From: Gloeopeniophorella convolvens
Taxonomy: Eukaryota > Basidiomycota > Agaricomycetes > Russulales
DNA length: 64,000 bases
Reading direction: 5' to 3'
Assembly: GCA_022496205.1 (NCBI GenBank)
Contig: WTXD01000100.1
Coordinates: 1-64,000 of the forward strand
The notes beneath the pieces are model-generated. The model worked only from the letters and a program-made list of their open reading frames with translations, was not told the DNA's origin and ran no database searches. A program made the position numbers and the translations under genes. This document shows positions 11,308 through 23,145 of this stretch, one piece after another (position 1 is the first letter of the stretch; each line of letters starts with the position of its first letter).

Positions 11308-11496
11308 ATGGGATTCCTCTCCGTGCTCGTCACCGACCTTTTCTTTGACTTCTGCGCGTGGGCGGCACCTCTACTCAAGGACTACGCATACATGCTCAGT
11401 TCACTCGTGCTCGACCTCACGCGCGACGCATTCGCGCTGGTTGTGTTGCTGATACCTCTGATCATCCTCTTTCTCGTCATCTCTCTCGTGAGTTGA
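11308..11496 (+). CDS. Small hydrophobic membrane protein, function unknown
   Basis: An unspliced frame of 62 residues starts MGFLSVLVTDLFFDFC. Residues 1-20 are hydrophobic with acidic breaks, and residues about 43-62 (FALVVLLIPLIILFLVIS) form a clear transmembrane segment at the C-terminus. The ATG has a pyrimidine-rich leader typical of basidiomycete mRNAs. I recognise no family. It could equally be a chance hydrophobic frame, so confidence is modest. Confidence 0.35.
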   Translation: MGFLSVLVTDLFFDFCAWAAPLLKDYAYMLSSLVLDLTRDAFALVVLLIPLIILFLVISLVS

Positions 11497-11553
11497 GCAC
11501 GCAGTACCACTTAGCTCGAGGCTTCTGATGCGGTATCCGGCGCAGCTAAATTG

Positions 11554-11598
11554 GTGGGCGCGTGTGCAGTGGGCGCGTGTGCAGTGGGCGCGTGTGCG
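11554..11598. repeat. Tandem repeat, three 15-bp units
   Basis: The unit GTGGGCGCGTGTGCA occurs three times without a gap, with one change in the last base of the third copy. It lies just 3' of the small membrane protein gene. Confidence 0.9.
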
Positions 11599-12077
11599 GA
11601 GGGAGGGTCCGGGGGCGTTGATGATGACATACTATCCAGAGAAGTGAAATGCGCTTGGACATCATATGAATTGCGTGGATTTTTTCATTGAGATGTTTTT
11701 AAGACTGTCGTAACTTCTGTCCCTAGTTGCTGACGCGGCGACGCGAGCCATCGATATCGTGCTGCGCGCCAGCATCGTGCTGCGCTTCGCTGCGAGTTTG
11801 TGTGCTCTTATCGCGTCCACCTCAGTGCGCATGGCGGGCACCGCATACATCGATCGGCACACGCGCATATACGAAGTGTTCTATACACATTTCTTGATTG
11901 ACAAGATATGATATGGTGGTACAAGTACAACGACCGGCAATCCGGACTGCGCACGCGCAGCAGGTGCGGCAAGCTACAACACAATTATAACGTTCTTTAC
12001 TGGGATTTTGCTGCGAGTATATGCGATTGTTTCAGTGCTCAGTGGTGGGTTGCATTACTTGCGATGGTGGGGATAAA

Positions 12078-12690
12078 TTACTAGCGGGCGTAATTGGGTC
12101 AGGTCACGAGATGAAGACGCGAGAGGCCCGGGCGTGGGCGCGGCGCGACTTACGTGGACGCTGGACGTGATGGGGCTGCTCTTGGGCGGCGAGCCGGAGA
12201 CCGCGACAGAGGAGCGCGCGATGGCCGCGAGGTCGATGTCTGCCGTGTTATCGATGCACGCCGTCAGCACGCCGTGCGGACGCCTGAGCAGGAGAAGCAT
12301 GGGGCACGCACCACCGTTGCCGCTCTTGAGGGCGTTCTTGCGGACCTTGAGAGCATTCTCGCGGTCCTCGTCAGTGACGCTGCTCGTGCGGCGCACGACG
12401 ATGGGCTTCTTGGGCTTAGCCTTCGAGACTGGAGCAGGGAGTTAGCGAAGTGGAGTCGGCGCCACCACGCTCGCCGGGCCGGGCGCACCTCCGGTCTCCT
12501 GAACCTGGTCCTCGAACTCGGCGGCCTCGTCGGCGAGGGCGTCGGCCTGGTAGTCGGCCTCGAGCTCGAAGGTGCCCCAGTTGTGCGCGCCGGCACCGCC
12601 CTTGGGGAGGGAAGTGTCCATGCCGTTGCGGGCCTCAGAGCGGTCCTTGAGGAGCGCGCGGGGCGAGACGGAGCGAGACGTGCGGGTCAT
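12078..12690 (-). CDS. Stf2/HABP4-like small RNA-binding protein
   Basis: Exons on the minus strand are 12690-12489, 12428-12312, 12239-12154 and 12080-12078, giving 135 residues. The N-terminus starts MTRTSRSVSPRALLKDRS, then NGMDTSLPKGGAGAHNWG, the fungal Stf2/hyaluronan-mRNA-binding pattern. A basic KPKKPIVVRRTSSVTDED segment and DIDLAAIARSS follow. Proteins of this type are small, disordered, ribosome- or RNA-associated and stress-related. The last intron has a perfect GTAAGT donor and a CTGAC branch and joins directly to TAA, so the stop codon stands alone on the final exon. If that intron is kept, about 25 further residues are added. An AT-rich TATTTAAA element lies upstream at about 12821-12829. 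Confidence 0.75.
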
Positions 12691-13916
12691 AGCTGTTGTG
12701 AGGAACGACGAGGAGGTGGTCGGGGTGTGAGCGCGGTTGGGTGGATGCAAGTAGGACGGAAGGGGAGATGGATTGGACTGGCTGGGGTGTTAATGATGGG
12801 GGATTGGAGGGAGCAGAGTAGGTTTAAATAGGCGGGCGCGCTCCGCCATTTCGTCAAGGGGGTGCCGCGCTCGCGTGATCAAATGCGCAAGGCTCCTCGT
12901 TTCGCCCTTCCGGATGCTTCCATCAATCGCGCAACCGCAGGTGGCACCATCCTAGGATACACCTTCGCAGTCGCCCACACAAAGAAGGAGATAACAAGAC
13001 CGAGCCCTCATCGGCGGGCGCGCGGTGTTGGCGGTGCACGGCCTCGCCCCTTCACTCGACAATCCAGACAAGAAGCTCCGCCAGCGCCGAACAATGGCTC
13101 AAATATACAACAGATGAACACGGATGGGGCACCGCCGTCGCCGGATTTTTGTTCTGGAAGACGTCGCGCGGCAGGCCTCGCCCCGTCCTTTGTGGTGTCG
13201 TTGTTGGTGCTGACGATGGCAGGGCGACGGTCGCAGGGATCGCTGGAAGCTCGCTTAAGCGAGAAATGCGGGGAAGCGTGGGAGAGTGACGTTGGTCATG
13301 TGGTCCGTGTGCAGGACCCCGATCGCACCCTGGCTTCGGCCCTTTCAGCCTTTCCTCCGCGCAATGGCGAGGTCAGGCGAGACACACGCGACCCTCTCTC
13401 GTATCCCGGCCTGACTCGCATTTCGTACATCATCATGCAGTCCGACTGATCGAGAGACAGTGCAGTCAGCTGGCCGCGCGTGTAACCCGCCACGCACTCC
13501 GCAGCATCCTGCATACGTACGGCCCACACCGCAGAGTGTGATTGCATGCAGGCGTGGTATGGAAGAGGGCGTAGATAGAAAGTGCTAAAGAGACTCACCC
13601 TTCTGACTGCGCAGCTTCCAGGACCCAGGAAAGACCCCGAAGTACGTGAATAGCCCGACCGTGGCACCAACGTCGCCTCGATTAGACAACTTTCCCGACG
13701 ACGCCCCGACGCCGAGCGTGGTGGAGGTCTAGAAGCGAACAGGATGTTGAGCGATCCCAGCGACCGCGATTGGCTAGAACACGAAAGAAAGCCAGTGAAT
13801 CTTCGAGAGTCTTACGTAAATCGCTCCTGCCCTCGTTAAAACCGATTTTCGACAACAACGATGAGCACGCAACATCCAGGCTCACCACGTCCGGAGCGTG
13901 TACGCCGAACCCAACG
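12691..13916. promoter_or_regulatory. Divergent promoter region
   Basis: The Stf2-like gene leaves to the left and the cyclophilin gene to the right. No convincing third gene is seen in this stretch; the ORFs on both strands lack motifs. An upstream ORF of 19 codons at 13861-13920 overlaps the cyclophilin start codon. Confidence 0.5.
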
Positions 13917-15427
13917 ATGAGCGAAACTGCGACAACGACGACGACGACGGCAGAGCGTCCGATCACATACTTTGACATCACCATCGGCGGCGAGCCCGCA
14001 GGCCGCATCGTCTTCCAGCTCTACAGCGACACCGTGCCAAAGACCGCTGAGAACTTCCGTGCGTACCCACCACTGCAGCCCGTCCCATGAGCCCCCATCT
14101 GACATCCCCAGGCGCGCTCTGCACGGGCGAGAAGGGAATTGGCAAGTCTGGCAAGCCGCTATGGTACAAGGGCAGCGGCTTCCACCGCGTGATCAAGAAG
14201 TGCGTCTCTTTCGCCTGTACGATAAGCCGCATCCTGACATCCGTCCCTGCGCGTCTGCGCGCACGTAGGTTCATGATCCAGGGCGGTGATTTCACTGCCG
14301 GGAACGGTGCGTGCTGTGCTGTGCTATCGCTATCACCGCGCGCCCGGCTGAGCTCTGCTGCGGCGGGCCACAGGCACGGGAGGCGAGTCCATCTACGGCG
14401 AGAAGTTCGAGGATGAGGCGTTCGACGTGAAGCATACCAAGCCATTCCTGCTCTCCATGGTGCGCGCCGCAGCATGCTTCTATCCGCCACGCGGCGCTGA
14501 CTGGCGCGCAGGCTAACGCGGGCAAGAACACGAACGGCTCGCAGTTCTTCGTCACATGCACGCCGACGGCGCACCTCGACGGGAAGCACGTCGTCTTTGG
14601 CGAGGTCATCCGCGGCAAGTCGCTCGGTGCGCTCCCCCGTCCTTTCCCGCCGCCGCCGTATCCACTCACCGGCGCCCGCCCCTGCAGTGCGCCGCATCGA
14701 GAACCACCCGACCGACTCGGGCGACGCGCCCACCGCGCCCGTCATTATCGCCGACAGCGGCGAGCTCTCGCCGTCCGACCCGTCTCTGCACGAAACCGCC
14801 GCAACGGCGCCCGACGGCGACCCGTACGAGGACTACCCCGACGACGACGCGCACGACGTGCAGGACCCCGCCATCGCGCTCGCGGCGGCGCGCACGCTGC
14901 GCGAGCTCGGCACCGCGCGCTGGAAGGCCGGTGCGGCTGCCGACGCACTCGCCAAGTGGCAGAAGGCGCTGCGCTACCTCGACGTGCACCCCGTGCTGCC
15001 GGACGACGCGTCGCCCGAGCTCGCCGACGAGTTCGCGGCGCTGCGCGCGCCACTGCTGCTCAATTCGGCGCTCGCGGCGTTCCGCGCGCCCGGCGGCGCC
15101 GCGGGTGCGCAGATCGCGCTCGACGCGACGCTCGCCGCGCTCGCGCTGCCGCAGCTGAACGATGCGGACCGCGGTGCGTGGCTCTGTTTTCCAGAGCATG
15201 TGTGCGTGTGCTCAGGGTGGACTCTGGATGTAGCTAAGGCGCTGTATCGGCAAGGCCTGGCGCGGGTGACGCTCAAGGAGGACGAGGCGGCAGAGGAGGC
15301 ATTCGCCAGCGCGCTCGAGCTCGCCAAGGACGACCAGGCAATCGCAGGCGAGCTGCAGCGCCTGCGCCAGCGCAAGAAGGCCGCGCTCGATAAGGAGAAG
15401 AAGGCATACAAGAAGATGTTCGGCTAA
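13917..15427 (+). CDS. CPR6: Cyclophilin-40 type peptidyl-prolyl isomerase with TPR domain
   Basis: Seven exons: 13917-14058, 14112-14199, 14269-14306, 14374-14459, 14512-14626, 14688-15173 and 15234-15427, giving 382 residues. The cyclophilin domain (about residues 15-175) shows [58 protein letters not shown] and [11 protein letters not shown]. An acidic linker leads to a TPR region (about 215-375) with [19 protein letters not shown] and a basic end KKMFG. Cyp40 proteins isomerise prolyl bonds and bind the C-terminal EEVD of Hsp90. The sixth intron (60 nt) is a multiple of three and has no stop, so keeping it would insert 20 residues before the last TPR helix. The next gene is convergent, 144 bases away. 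Confidence 0.93.
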
Positions 15428-15571
15428 CCTACGCCCACCACCGCCCTCGCACACCGTTCCACTCGCCCGGGGATCTATCACACGCCGTCGTTTTTGTTAA
15501 GTACGAAGAAGTCAAGAAAAGAAGCAAGCAGGGCAGTGTTAATGTAGAGTAGAGTACATCTGGGCGTCGCG

Positions 15572-18500
15572 TCACGGGCCCTCCATGAAGAAGAGCAGGA
15601 AGCGCTTCTTGCCCATCAGGGACACGGGCGCAGCTGCGTCGATGTCGTCGCGCAGCAGCACGGGTGCGAAGATAGAAGCTGCATATGCACCATGCACAAA
15701 GTCAGCAGACGATCCGCAGCGGTGCCGCGCGTGCGGTGATAGGATACGCACCGAGCAGCTCTGTGCGCGGCAGTGCGCCGGGCGGCTTGCCCGCGACCGC
15801 AGCTGCACTCGTGGTTGCACCTGCATCTGTGCATGGGGCCTCTGCGGGTTTCTGTGTGCCTGAGGTGTCTCCAGGCTTCTCCGTGCTGTCAGCTGCGCCG
15901 GCTTCATGCTGCGTGTCAGCCTGCTGCTCGCTCTTGAGCACAAGGAGGTGCAAGAGCGCAGTGACGGAGATCCAGACCTGCGCGCGGCATATTCCTCAGC
16001 ACACACGCGCAGCACAGACGGGGGAAACGCGGACGCACGTTAACGGACACCGACGGGAGCAGCGAAAGTATCTGCAGAGCCCCAGCGTCATTCAACGCCC
16101 GGCCCTTGAGTCTGGTTAGGAGGGCGTGCGCACCTCAAACGCAGCGTCCCGGCTGTCAACCTCTGCACAGCGCGCGTGCAGCGCGGTCGGGATCACAGGA
16201 TCCGGTAGCGCGCGCAGGAACGCGAGCAACGCAGACGCGACGCCGCGCGCGTACGCCATGTCGACGGTCTGTGGTGCCGGAGGCTCCGGGAAGGGCGGCG
16301 GGAGCTCCGCGCCCGTGTCGAGGCTCTGCGCGCCATTGTTGGCGTCAGCGTGGGGCTATATGCGCGCGCAGGGGAGATGACGGCTGACCTCGCGGATCTG
16401 CGAGACGAGCGCCGCGTCGCCGGGGACGACGAACAGATCGTCCTGTTGAGACATCAAGTCGGATATTCGAATACATAGTAGGAGGACGTACGATGGCGTC
16501 GATGTCGCTGCTCATGAGCCAGCCCATCAGCTTCATAAACTCGCGCGACGAGTTGCGCGCCTGCGTCGACGGGATGAGCTCCTCCTCGCCCTTGAGCTCG
16601 CGGATCGGGCCCGGGAGGCGCACGAGCGTCGCCAGGCTCGTCCCGAAGCACGTTGGCTCTGCCGGATGCGTCAGGGCAAGGCAAGTGGGGAGACTGCGGG
16701 GGCGGGCGCACCGTACTCTCCGCTGACGGAGAGGAAGAGGTCTTGCCCAAGCGCGGTGTGCACGATGATCAGCGTGAAGAGCTCTTGGGTCTTGAGGTTG
16801 AGAGGCGCGGCGATCTTGGGCGAGACGTAGATTGTGAACTCGAGCGTCGCCTCTTGTTCCGGGAGAAGGAAGCCCTGGAGCAGCGTGGATAAGGAGGCAC
16901 AGCGACATCAACTTGGCGGCACTCACAGTCATGGGCTCGATCTTGAGCCAATTAGGATCTATGGTGTAATGCACCTACTTAGGTTTTTCAAAACACGAAG
17001 AACGACCATACGACGTACGGACTGGAGAGCTCAGGTCGCGGGGAAAGAACCGAAATGCAGCTGGAACCTGGACAGAGCCTCGTCTGAAGATATCCAAAAA
17101 CCGCATGATGAGGGCCAACCTTCCCCACATTCCGTATTTTCAAGCTTTGTGAAGTGGGAACAGAGTACCTTGTGCCATGTCACATGTCACATGTCAGCCC
17201 GAGGATTTAAAGCAAAATCAACACGGCGTACGAGACTTTCCCAAAATCGAGAGTAGACTTGTCAAGCTTCAGAACCGGAGGGCTTGACGGGTCCTCTGGG
17301 TCAAAGGCCGCCACGGACTTGTATAGATTATGCGCAGCAGTATCCAGGGCCATCGAGTCGACACATGGGACCTTTAGGATGCGTGAACGGCTTGTGAGTA
17401 AGGTACGCATCATGCACTCACATCGACAACGAAATCCGCAGACACCGGCCGGTGGTCGCTCATGGTGATAGCAGGGTGTGCGCTGTAAGACCTCTGCCTA
17501 ACCTTTACTGAGGGCGAAGACATGTGTAGTATCCGATCTGTCCATGCAGGCTTGCGTCTGAGAACGTGATCAGAAACGCAAGGTAGACGCTGAGGGAGGC
17601 GAGACTCACTTGATATCGTATCCTAGAGTATCAGCAACTACGTCGGCGTTGAAGCGGTACGTCCTACGTGGCAAATGAACGGAACCCCGGCTTCCTTTGC
17701 AACAGGAACTCACGGGAAGAACGTGATGGGGTATTCTTCAAAGTCTATGAATGCCTTGGATTTGCGGATGGCGCTTTTCAGCTGTCAACTAGGCTGTGAG
17801 TTAATCTCGGCTTTGGGATGGACAGACGTACCTGGTCGAATTGAAGCAACGTGGGAACTCCCTCGAATACAGGGTCTAGCCCTAGCAGGTGGCGAACGTC
17901 GGCGTCCGGTAAGTTAATCCTATATTTTGATCTATGCACGATGCGCGAATTAAGAGTCTTGGTAACCTGATGGACATGGTCAAACCTCACCTCCCTGGAA
18001 CGAGGCAGTCAGTCACAGAATGATGTCGATGTCTCGCTGTGAAGCTCACAATCCAGAATAGTACATCAGACGCATATATGTTGAGCAGAGGCGGCGCTGA
18101 CCCAGCATCTTCCGTAGGCGGTGTCCACATGTATTCTGGGCACGGCCCGAACTCGAGTCTCCGCGATATATCACGAAAGTCGGCATTGCGACGCTCGAAC
18201 TGGTCCTCGAAGGCTGCAAGGTGGGAGTTGACAAACGTAAGCGTTATTGGCGCTGGAGATGGTGTAACAGTGGTAGGACGGGGCTTGTAGGTAAGTCGGA
18301 CGGCTACTGCTCCTTTATTTCCCTAGAACCACGATGTAGCTTCTTTTAACACATCGATCATAGAGCTTTGACCTACCATGACACCCTAGTATAAGTCAGG
18401 ACATCGCCTATCGGAAAGCGAATTCGCCCAACACACCATGATGCCTGCTCCCACCGAGTTCGCCCGGATTCCGGTAAAGCAGCTTCGCAGATCCTTTTTT

Positions 18501-20047
18501 ACGAATACGATCAATAGGATACCAACGAGCTGTTTGGATGTGAGCTAGAGTATGGGGCGATAAGCTCCTCTTCACGGCCAGAACCATCGATGATACTCAC
18601 CTTCTCGTACAGCTCGGCCTTCTCTCCCAACCCGGCCAAGACGGCGACCGTCCACGCGTCCTCCCTCGTGGTTTTTTTCGAGTATAAAAGTGCCTCAGTA
18701 GACAGATCGATCTCTTGCAACGCAATGACGAGCAGATCTGGGTCTAGCGGCACAACAGATGGTGTAGGTGATTCGACTTCCTCTTTTTCGGCATCTGAAG
18801 GGCAGAGAAAGTTAAGCCCGCAAGTCTTCAAGATGCAAACAAGGTACCTGTTCCGGACGGCGGCTTGTTTGAGTCGCCCAGTGAGAGGGGTGAAAGCTCT
18901 TTAAGTGGTGGAATGAGCCGTTCCCATTCATCTTCCTGCTCAGAAAGAAATAGAGGGCCTCCGCCCAACCAGGTAGAGAGATCCTGGGAGGGCACCTTTC
19001 CGTTCACATTGAAAGTGCCCGTCCGTATCCTGGGGCCTCATCAATGCTGTCTCATATTCAACGCGCAATGAATTATGATACCTGAGCCGTGTCCGCTCTG
19101 GATCTCTCGGAGCCGCAGATTTGGCTTCGGTATGCAACCAATGGTCGCGTATTGTAAAGAAGTCATTTACCTCGTCTCCTGGCATGCCGGCGCAGCCGAG
19201 TGAAAGACGAGAATACACGGGTCTTCGCGTTTGACGTATATCTAGGGGCGGCATGGCTGCGGGGCTGCAATAAGTTGGAACCATCAGGGGCGTGTAGTCA
19301 ATATCATACCAGAGAGCCAGGAATTTGGGTGGAGAGTATATGGGTCTAGCCACTGATATGCCTCCCGCTGTATGGAGTTCCTCACTGAGAGGAAGATAGC
19401 GACTTAGGAGGCAGTATTGCTGCAGGGCATGACCTCATACATGATAGGTCGCGCAGCCTGCGACATGCCAAAACAGCGGAAGACAGATGCTCCTTGTCAT
19501 GGGTGGTGAATGTAAATGATCTGTTGCTTTCCGACACCTCAATTGAGAATCCATTCTCTAGCTGGGTCGTAAGCTCCGTGCGGCATTGTGGCAAAAATCA
19601 CGAACCCGCGGAGACAGTCGGAGACTTTGGGGTGGAAGGTTCATCCGTTTCATCGGTGGAAGATGGGGCGAGTTGGGATATAGAAAGAGAAAAGTCCCCA
19701 TGAATGGGGAATGCGTGCTGGAGTGTCAAGGAAGATCTGTGTGTAGTCATGGACGATGCAGTTTCGTCCTTGTAAATAAACACACTCACGGGGACTCAGC
19801 ACATTGCAATCGACAGCAAGTACGGAGACAGGTACCTTCCAGTCTCCCCTGACGCCTGCTCTACGTGACCGACTACGGCCAATACGACTCCCCATTCCTC
19901 CGAGGATGCCAGATTTATCTCGCTGAGAGATGCTTGCGTAGCCGCTTGAGACAGGTCCTTCTCTGGCGAGGAAGTTCCCTCGAGAATGAGGTGTACATGT
20001 TCAGATGGTCGCAGTAACGAGCGCACGTCGTGTTGCCAATGGCTCAT
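15572..20047 (-). CDS. OCRL/INPP5B-type inositol polyphosphate 5-phosphatase
   Basis: A gene of about 20 exons. It has an N-terminal PH-like region (exon joins uncertain, about 19370-20047), a 5-phosphatase domain (about 17420-19050), an ASH domain (about 16600-17390) and a RhoGAP-like end (15572-16600). Catalytic-domain motifs seen are GTFNVNGKVPSQDLSTW, ALQEIDLS, GIMGVMGNKGAVAVR, FVNSHLAAFE, YRINLPDADVRHLL, KRKPAWTDRIL and SDHRPVSADF. The ASH/GAP hinge reads PTCFGTSLATLVRLPGPIREL. The family removes the 5-phosphate of PtdIns(4,5)P2 on endosomes and Golgi. Two oddities: GVM is coded by a 9-nt microexon at 18377-18385, and the GDxN motif just before YRIN can only be rebuilt with a one-base frame break. 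The protein ends FFMEGP. Confidence 0.87.
18377..18385 (-). other. Nine-base microexon in the 5-phosphatase gene
   Basis: The bases code for Gly-Val-Met between introns at 18436-18386 and 18376-18323. Both introns have GT-AG ends and are 51 and 54 nt long. With this exon the product reads GAGIMGVMGNKGAVAVR, matching the family motif GIMGxMGNKG; without it three conserved residues are lost. Confidence 0.85.
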
Positions 20048-20452
20048 GGTCGGGGTAGGTCCGGTAGGTCTCTAGAATCTAGAACGGCGTGCGACCTCCA
20101 ACTTGCTTTGAATGTTCACAATCGGATGTTCCTAGATTATTACAGGTGCTTGGATCGTCGCCGCTAAGTTAGGTCGACTGCTGGGTTCTGGAGAGTACCA
20201 ACAGGCTGCATAACCGCTTGACGAAGCAATATGGGGGCTCAGTCTGATGGTGGTGCAACGGGCCGCCATCCCGCATATACTTACATCATGTCACGTTCTC
20301 GCTTGCTGGGGCTTGCCGGCCTGCTTGGCGCTCAAGCTGAAGATCCGAGGAAAGAGCAGCTCCCTTGCCCTTCAATCTCATCTGCCTTTGGAAAGTGTGA
20401 TACCCTTGCCAACATGACCCATTAGCACGACCGGTGGCCCATCACGCATAAT

Positions 20453-20514
20453 CGCCACGCACTTATCGCCCACCGGTTATAGCCGCCACGCACTGATCGC
20501 CCACCGGCTCCGAT
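20453..20514. repeat. Tandem repeat, 31-bp unit, two copies
   Basis: Two adjacent copies share CGCCACGCAC and ATCGCCCACCGG. They lie between the divergent 5-phosphatase and amidase genes, so they may hold protein-binding sites. Confidence 0.75.
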
Positions 20515-20742
20515 AGCCGCATTGACTCCCTTTCCTGCACACCGCAACTACGGATGCGGTAGCAATTCTGCACAGGCACCTGCATGCATTGTGGGAGCCG
20601 AGGACCTTCCCCGACGATTTTGGAACAAAGGGTAAGTAGACGCTGATTCATTAGGGCCGCTGAAGCGTATATAAGTTATATCAGTGCAGCGACCTCATAA
20701 CCCTCCTTTGGATCGCACCATCTTTCCACTACGATCATCAGA

Positions 20743-20803
20743 GTAAGTAAATTGTTCAACATTCTTGCGTTTCCTAATGATTCCCATCATCTGGTCGCTC
20801 CAG
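20743..20803 (+). other. Probable 5' UTR intron of the amidase gene
   Basis: A GTAAGTAAAT donor, a CCTAATG branch-like site and a CTCCAG acceptor bracket 61 bases just before the amidase ATG at 20835. Confidence 0.55.
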
Positions 20804-20834
20804 GGAACCCGGTCGCCATCGTCGAAGGGCTGCA

Positions 20835-22859
20835 ATGAGTCAAACAGACCGATCCTTCCCTGATCTATACGAGGCCTCGATCACAGGACTACAGAATGGG
20901 TTGAAATCAGGCCTTTTCACCAGCGTAGATCTTGTCAAGGTGAGCAGGCAGCATTTTCTGCGCATCAAACATTAGCCTCATACACCCTCAGGCATACCTT
21001 ACCCGCATCGACGAAGTGAATTTGAAAGGTCCAGAGTTGCGCGCAGTCATAGAGACGAACCCTCGTATCCTGGATCAAGCAGCGGCGCTTGACGTAGAGA
21101 GAAAAGAGAAGGGCGCGCGCGGGCCTTTACACGGCATCCCTATCTTGCTCAAGGACAACATTGCGACAGACATCATCGATGGTAGCTCAACTTTGCGCCG
21201 CAGTAGCATGCTCGAGCTGACATACAATTCTCAGGCATGAACACAACAGCGGGTAAGCACCATCCGTTTATGTTCTATCGTGGCGCTCAAACATTGCACA
21301 GGATCGTTCGCGCTCCTAGGATCTGTGCCACCGCGGGATGCTGGGGTCGCAGCAAAGCTCCGCGGCGCTGGTGCTCTTCTCCTCGGCAAAACGAATCTAT
21401 CTGAATGGTCGAACTTCCGTGGCCAGGTCCCTTCGGGTTTTTCCGGGCGCGGTGGACAGACAACTAATCCTTACCTCGCTATGGCTGATCCCTCGGGCTC
21501 CAGTTCAGGCAGTGCCGTAGCGAGCGCCATCGGGCTTGCCGCGGCAGCGCTGGGAACTGAGACGGATGGATCAATCATAAGCCCTTCCAACAAAAACAAC
21601 ATCGTGGGCCTCAAGCCAACAGTGGGCCTTACCTCACGTGCAGGAGGTAAACGGGTCGTCATAGGCGCCGGTAGGGGTCACTGACCGGTTGTCTATAGTC
21701 ATCCCGATATCCAAGAGTCAGGACACTGTTGGGCCGATGACGCGCTCGGTCACCGATGCCGCAATTGTGCTCAGTGTCATTGCGGGCCGCGATGAGCGAG
21801 ACGAGGCCACACTTGCTCAGCCAGTTGTGCTACCTAAGTACATCGAGTCGCTCCGAATTGACTCGTTAGGAGGAGCCCGCCTCGGTGTGCCGCGAAAATA
21901 CCATTCGGTATTCTCAAAGGACCCCAGTGTGATCTCGGCATTTGAGGACGCCCTGGGGGTCATCAAGGGCCTCGGCGCTGCCATTGTGGACCCTGCTGAC
22001 TTCCCCAACGCTGAAGAGCTCCGACAAGAACAGAACGAGATTTTAATCATGGAGACGGAGATGAAGGTCAGTAACTCTCAGAAGTCTTCGGGACTGTCAG
22101 ATACAATAGAATTTTCCCTGCAGGAAGGACTTGAGCTATACTTCTCAAGCTTGGTCGAAAACCCCAACGGGATCAAAACCCTTGACGATCTCATTGAATT
22201 CAACAAGAAGCACGCGAATGTCGAGCTCATTGAGCCACACTACGCTTCACAAACCAGGTATCTGTCATGTGTCCCGCGGCTTCAGCGCCAACTGACAGCG
22301 CACCCCAGATTTCTGTCTTCGCGGGATAGGGAATTCGACGACACATACCACGAGACGCTCGCAAAAAATTACGCTCTCGCCCGCACCAACGGCATCGACG
22401 CGACGCTCAAAAAATTCAACCTGGACGCCATGATCTTCCCAGCCAACAGTGAGCCCGCGAGCGCCCAAGCGTCCGAACAAACGCACATTGACTTTCCCGG
22501 ACGCCCACCAGGCTACCTCCGAACCCCAGCGGCCATTGCGGGGTACCCTTTAATAACAGGTGCGTCCCCGGAGCGCGCGCTCGTCAGTCGGCGCCTGCCC
22601 CCTCGGCACTCACCCCGACGTCCTCGCAGTCCCGCTCGGCTTTCAGCCCGACGACATGCCTGCGGCCGAGGCCAATCCTACCATTGAGAATGGGCCTGGC
22701 CTTCCCTTCGGCCTCATGTTCCTCGGCCCAGCTTACTCTGAAGCCACATTGCTTGGGTACGCGTACGCGTACGAGCAGGCCACGCACACGCGTCTGTTGC
22801 GGCGCGCGCTAGATGCAGCTGTTCCGCGGACCCAGATTCAGGATGTGGTGGGGCGTTGA
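20835..22859 (+). CDS. Amidase signature family hydrolase
   Basis: Eight exons: 20835-20939, 20992-21181, 21235-21252, 21302-21646, 21699-22257, 22309-22448, 22512-22559 and 22630-22859, giving 544 residues. Family members cleave carboxylic amides in the cytosol or at membranes. The catalytic Lys-Ser-Ser set is visible: Lys89 in HGIPILLKDN, a Ser in DPSGSSSGS (about 171) and the nucleophile Ser195 in GTETDGSI. Other marks are GLKPTVGL, DTVGPMTRSVTDAA, TPAAIAGYP and GPGLPFGLMFLGP. The third exon is only 18 nt and codes for GMNTTA. No signal peptide is seen. The exact substrate cannot be told. The upstream divergent gene is the 5-phosphatase. Confidence 0.92.
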
Positions 22860-23145
22860 TTATGTACTGTGAATGTATGGGTCCTGTTGCCGTTATATTA
22901 GCAATAAGCATGTACGAACGGGGTTTCTAGCCTGGGCACTTGTACATAAGTCGGTGTGAATAAATGAGGTGGCGCTGTAAGTATTGTATGTAACGCAATA
23001 CAGGAGGCGGATATTAAGACATGCGGGGAAAGTACGAGGTAACGCCAAGAGTACACAAATGTCTAGGGGTCTTGCAAGTTAACAACATAAAGAGGGACTT
23101 CTACTATGCTCCGGTTCCTAGTCCTGGCAGATGGATGGGGTGGCA
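22860..23145. other. Intergenic between convergent genes
   Basis: This holds the amidase 3' end, with AT-rich poly(A)-like motifs (AATAAATG near 22960), and the 3' end of the small secreted protein gene. Confidence 0.4.

Noticed and set aside
12154..12831. Long plus-strand frame of 225 codons
   Set aside because: It is the antisense shadow of the Stf2-like gene, whose spliced product has clear family motifs.
14666..15199. Long minus-strand frame over the cyclophilin gene
   Set aside because: GC-rich antisense shadow of the TPR region; Arg-rich and without motifs.
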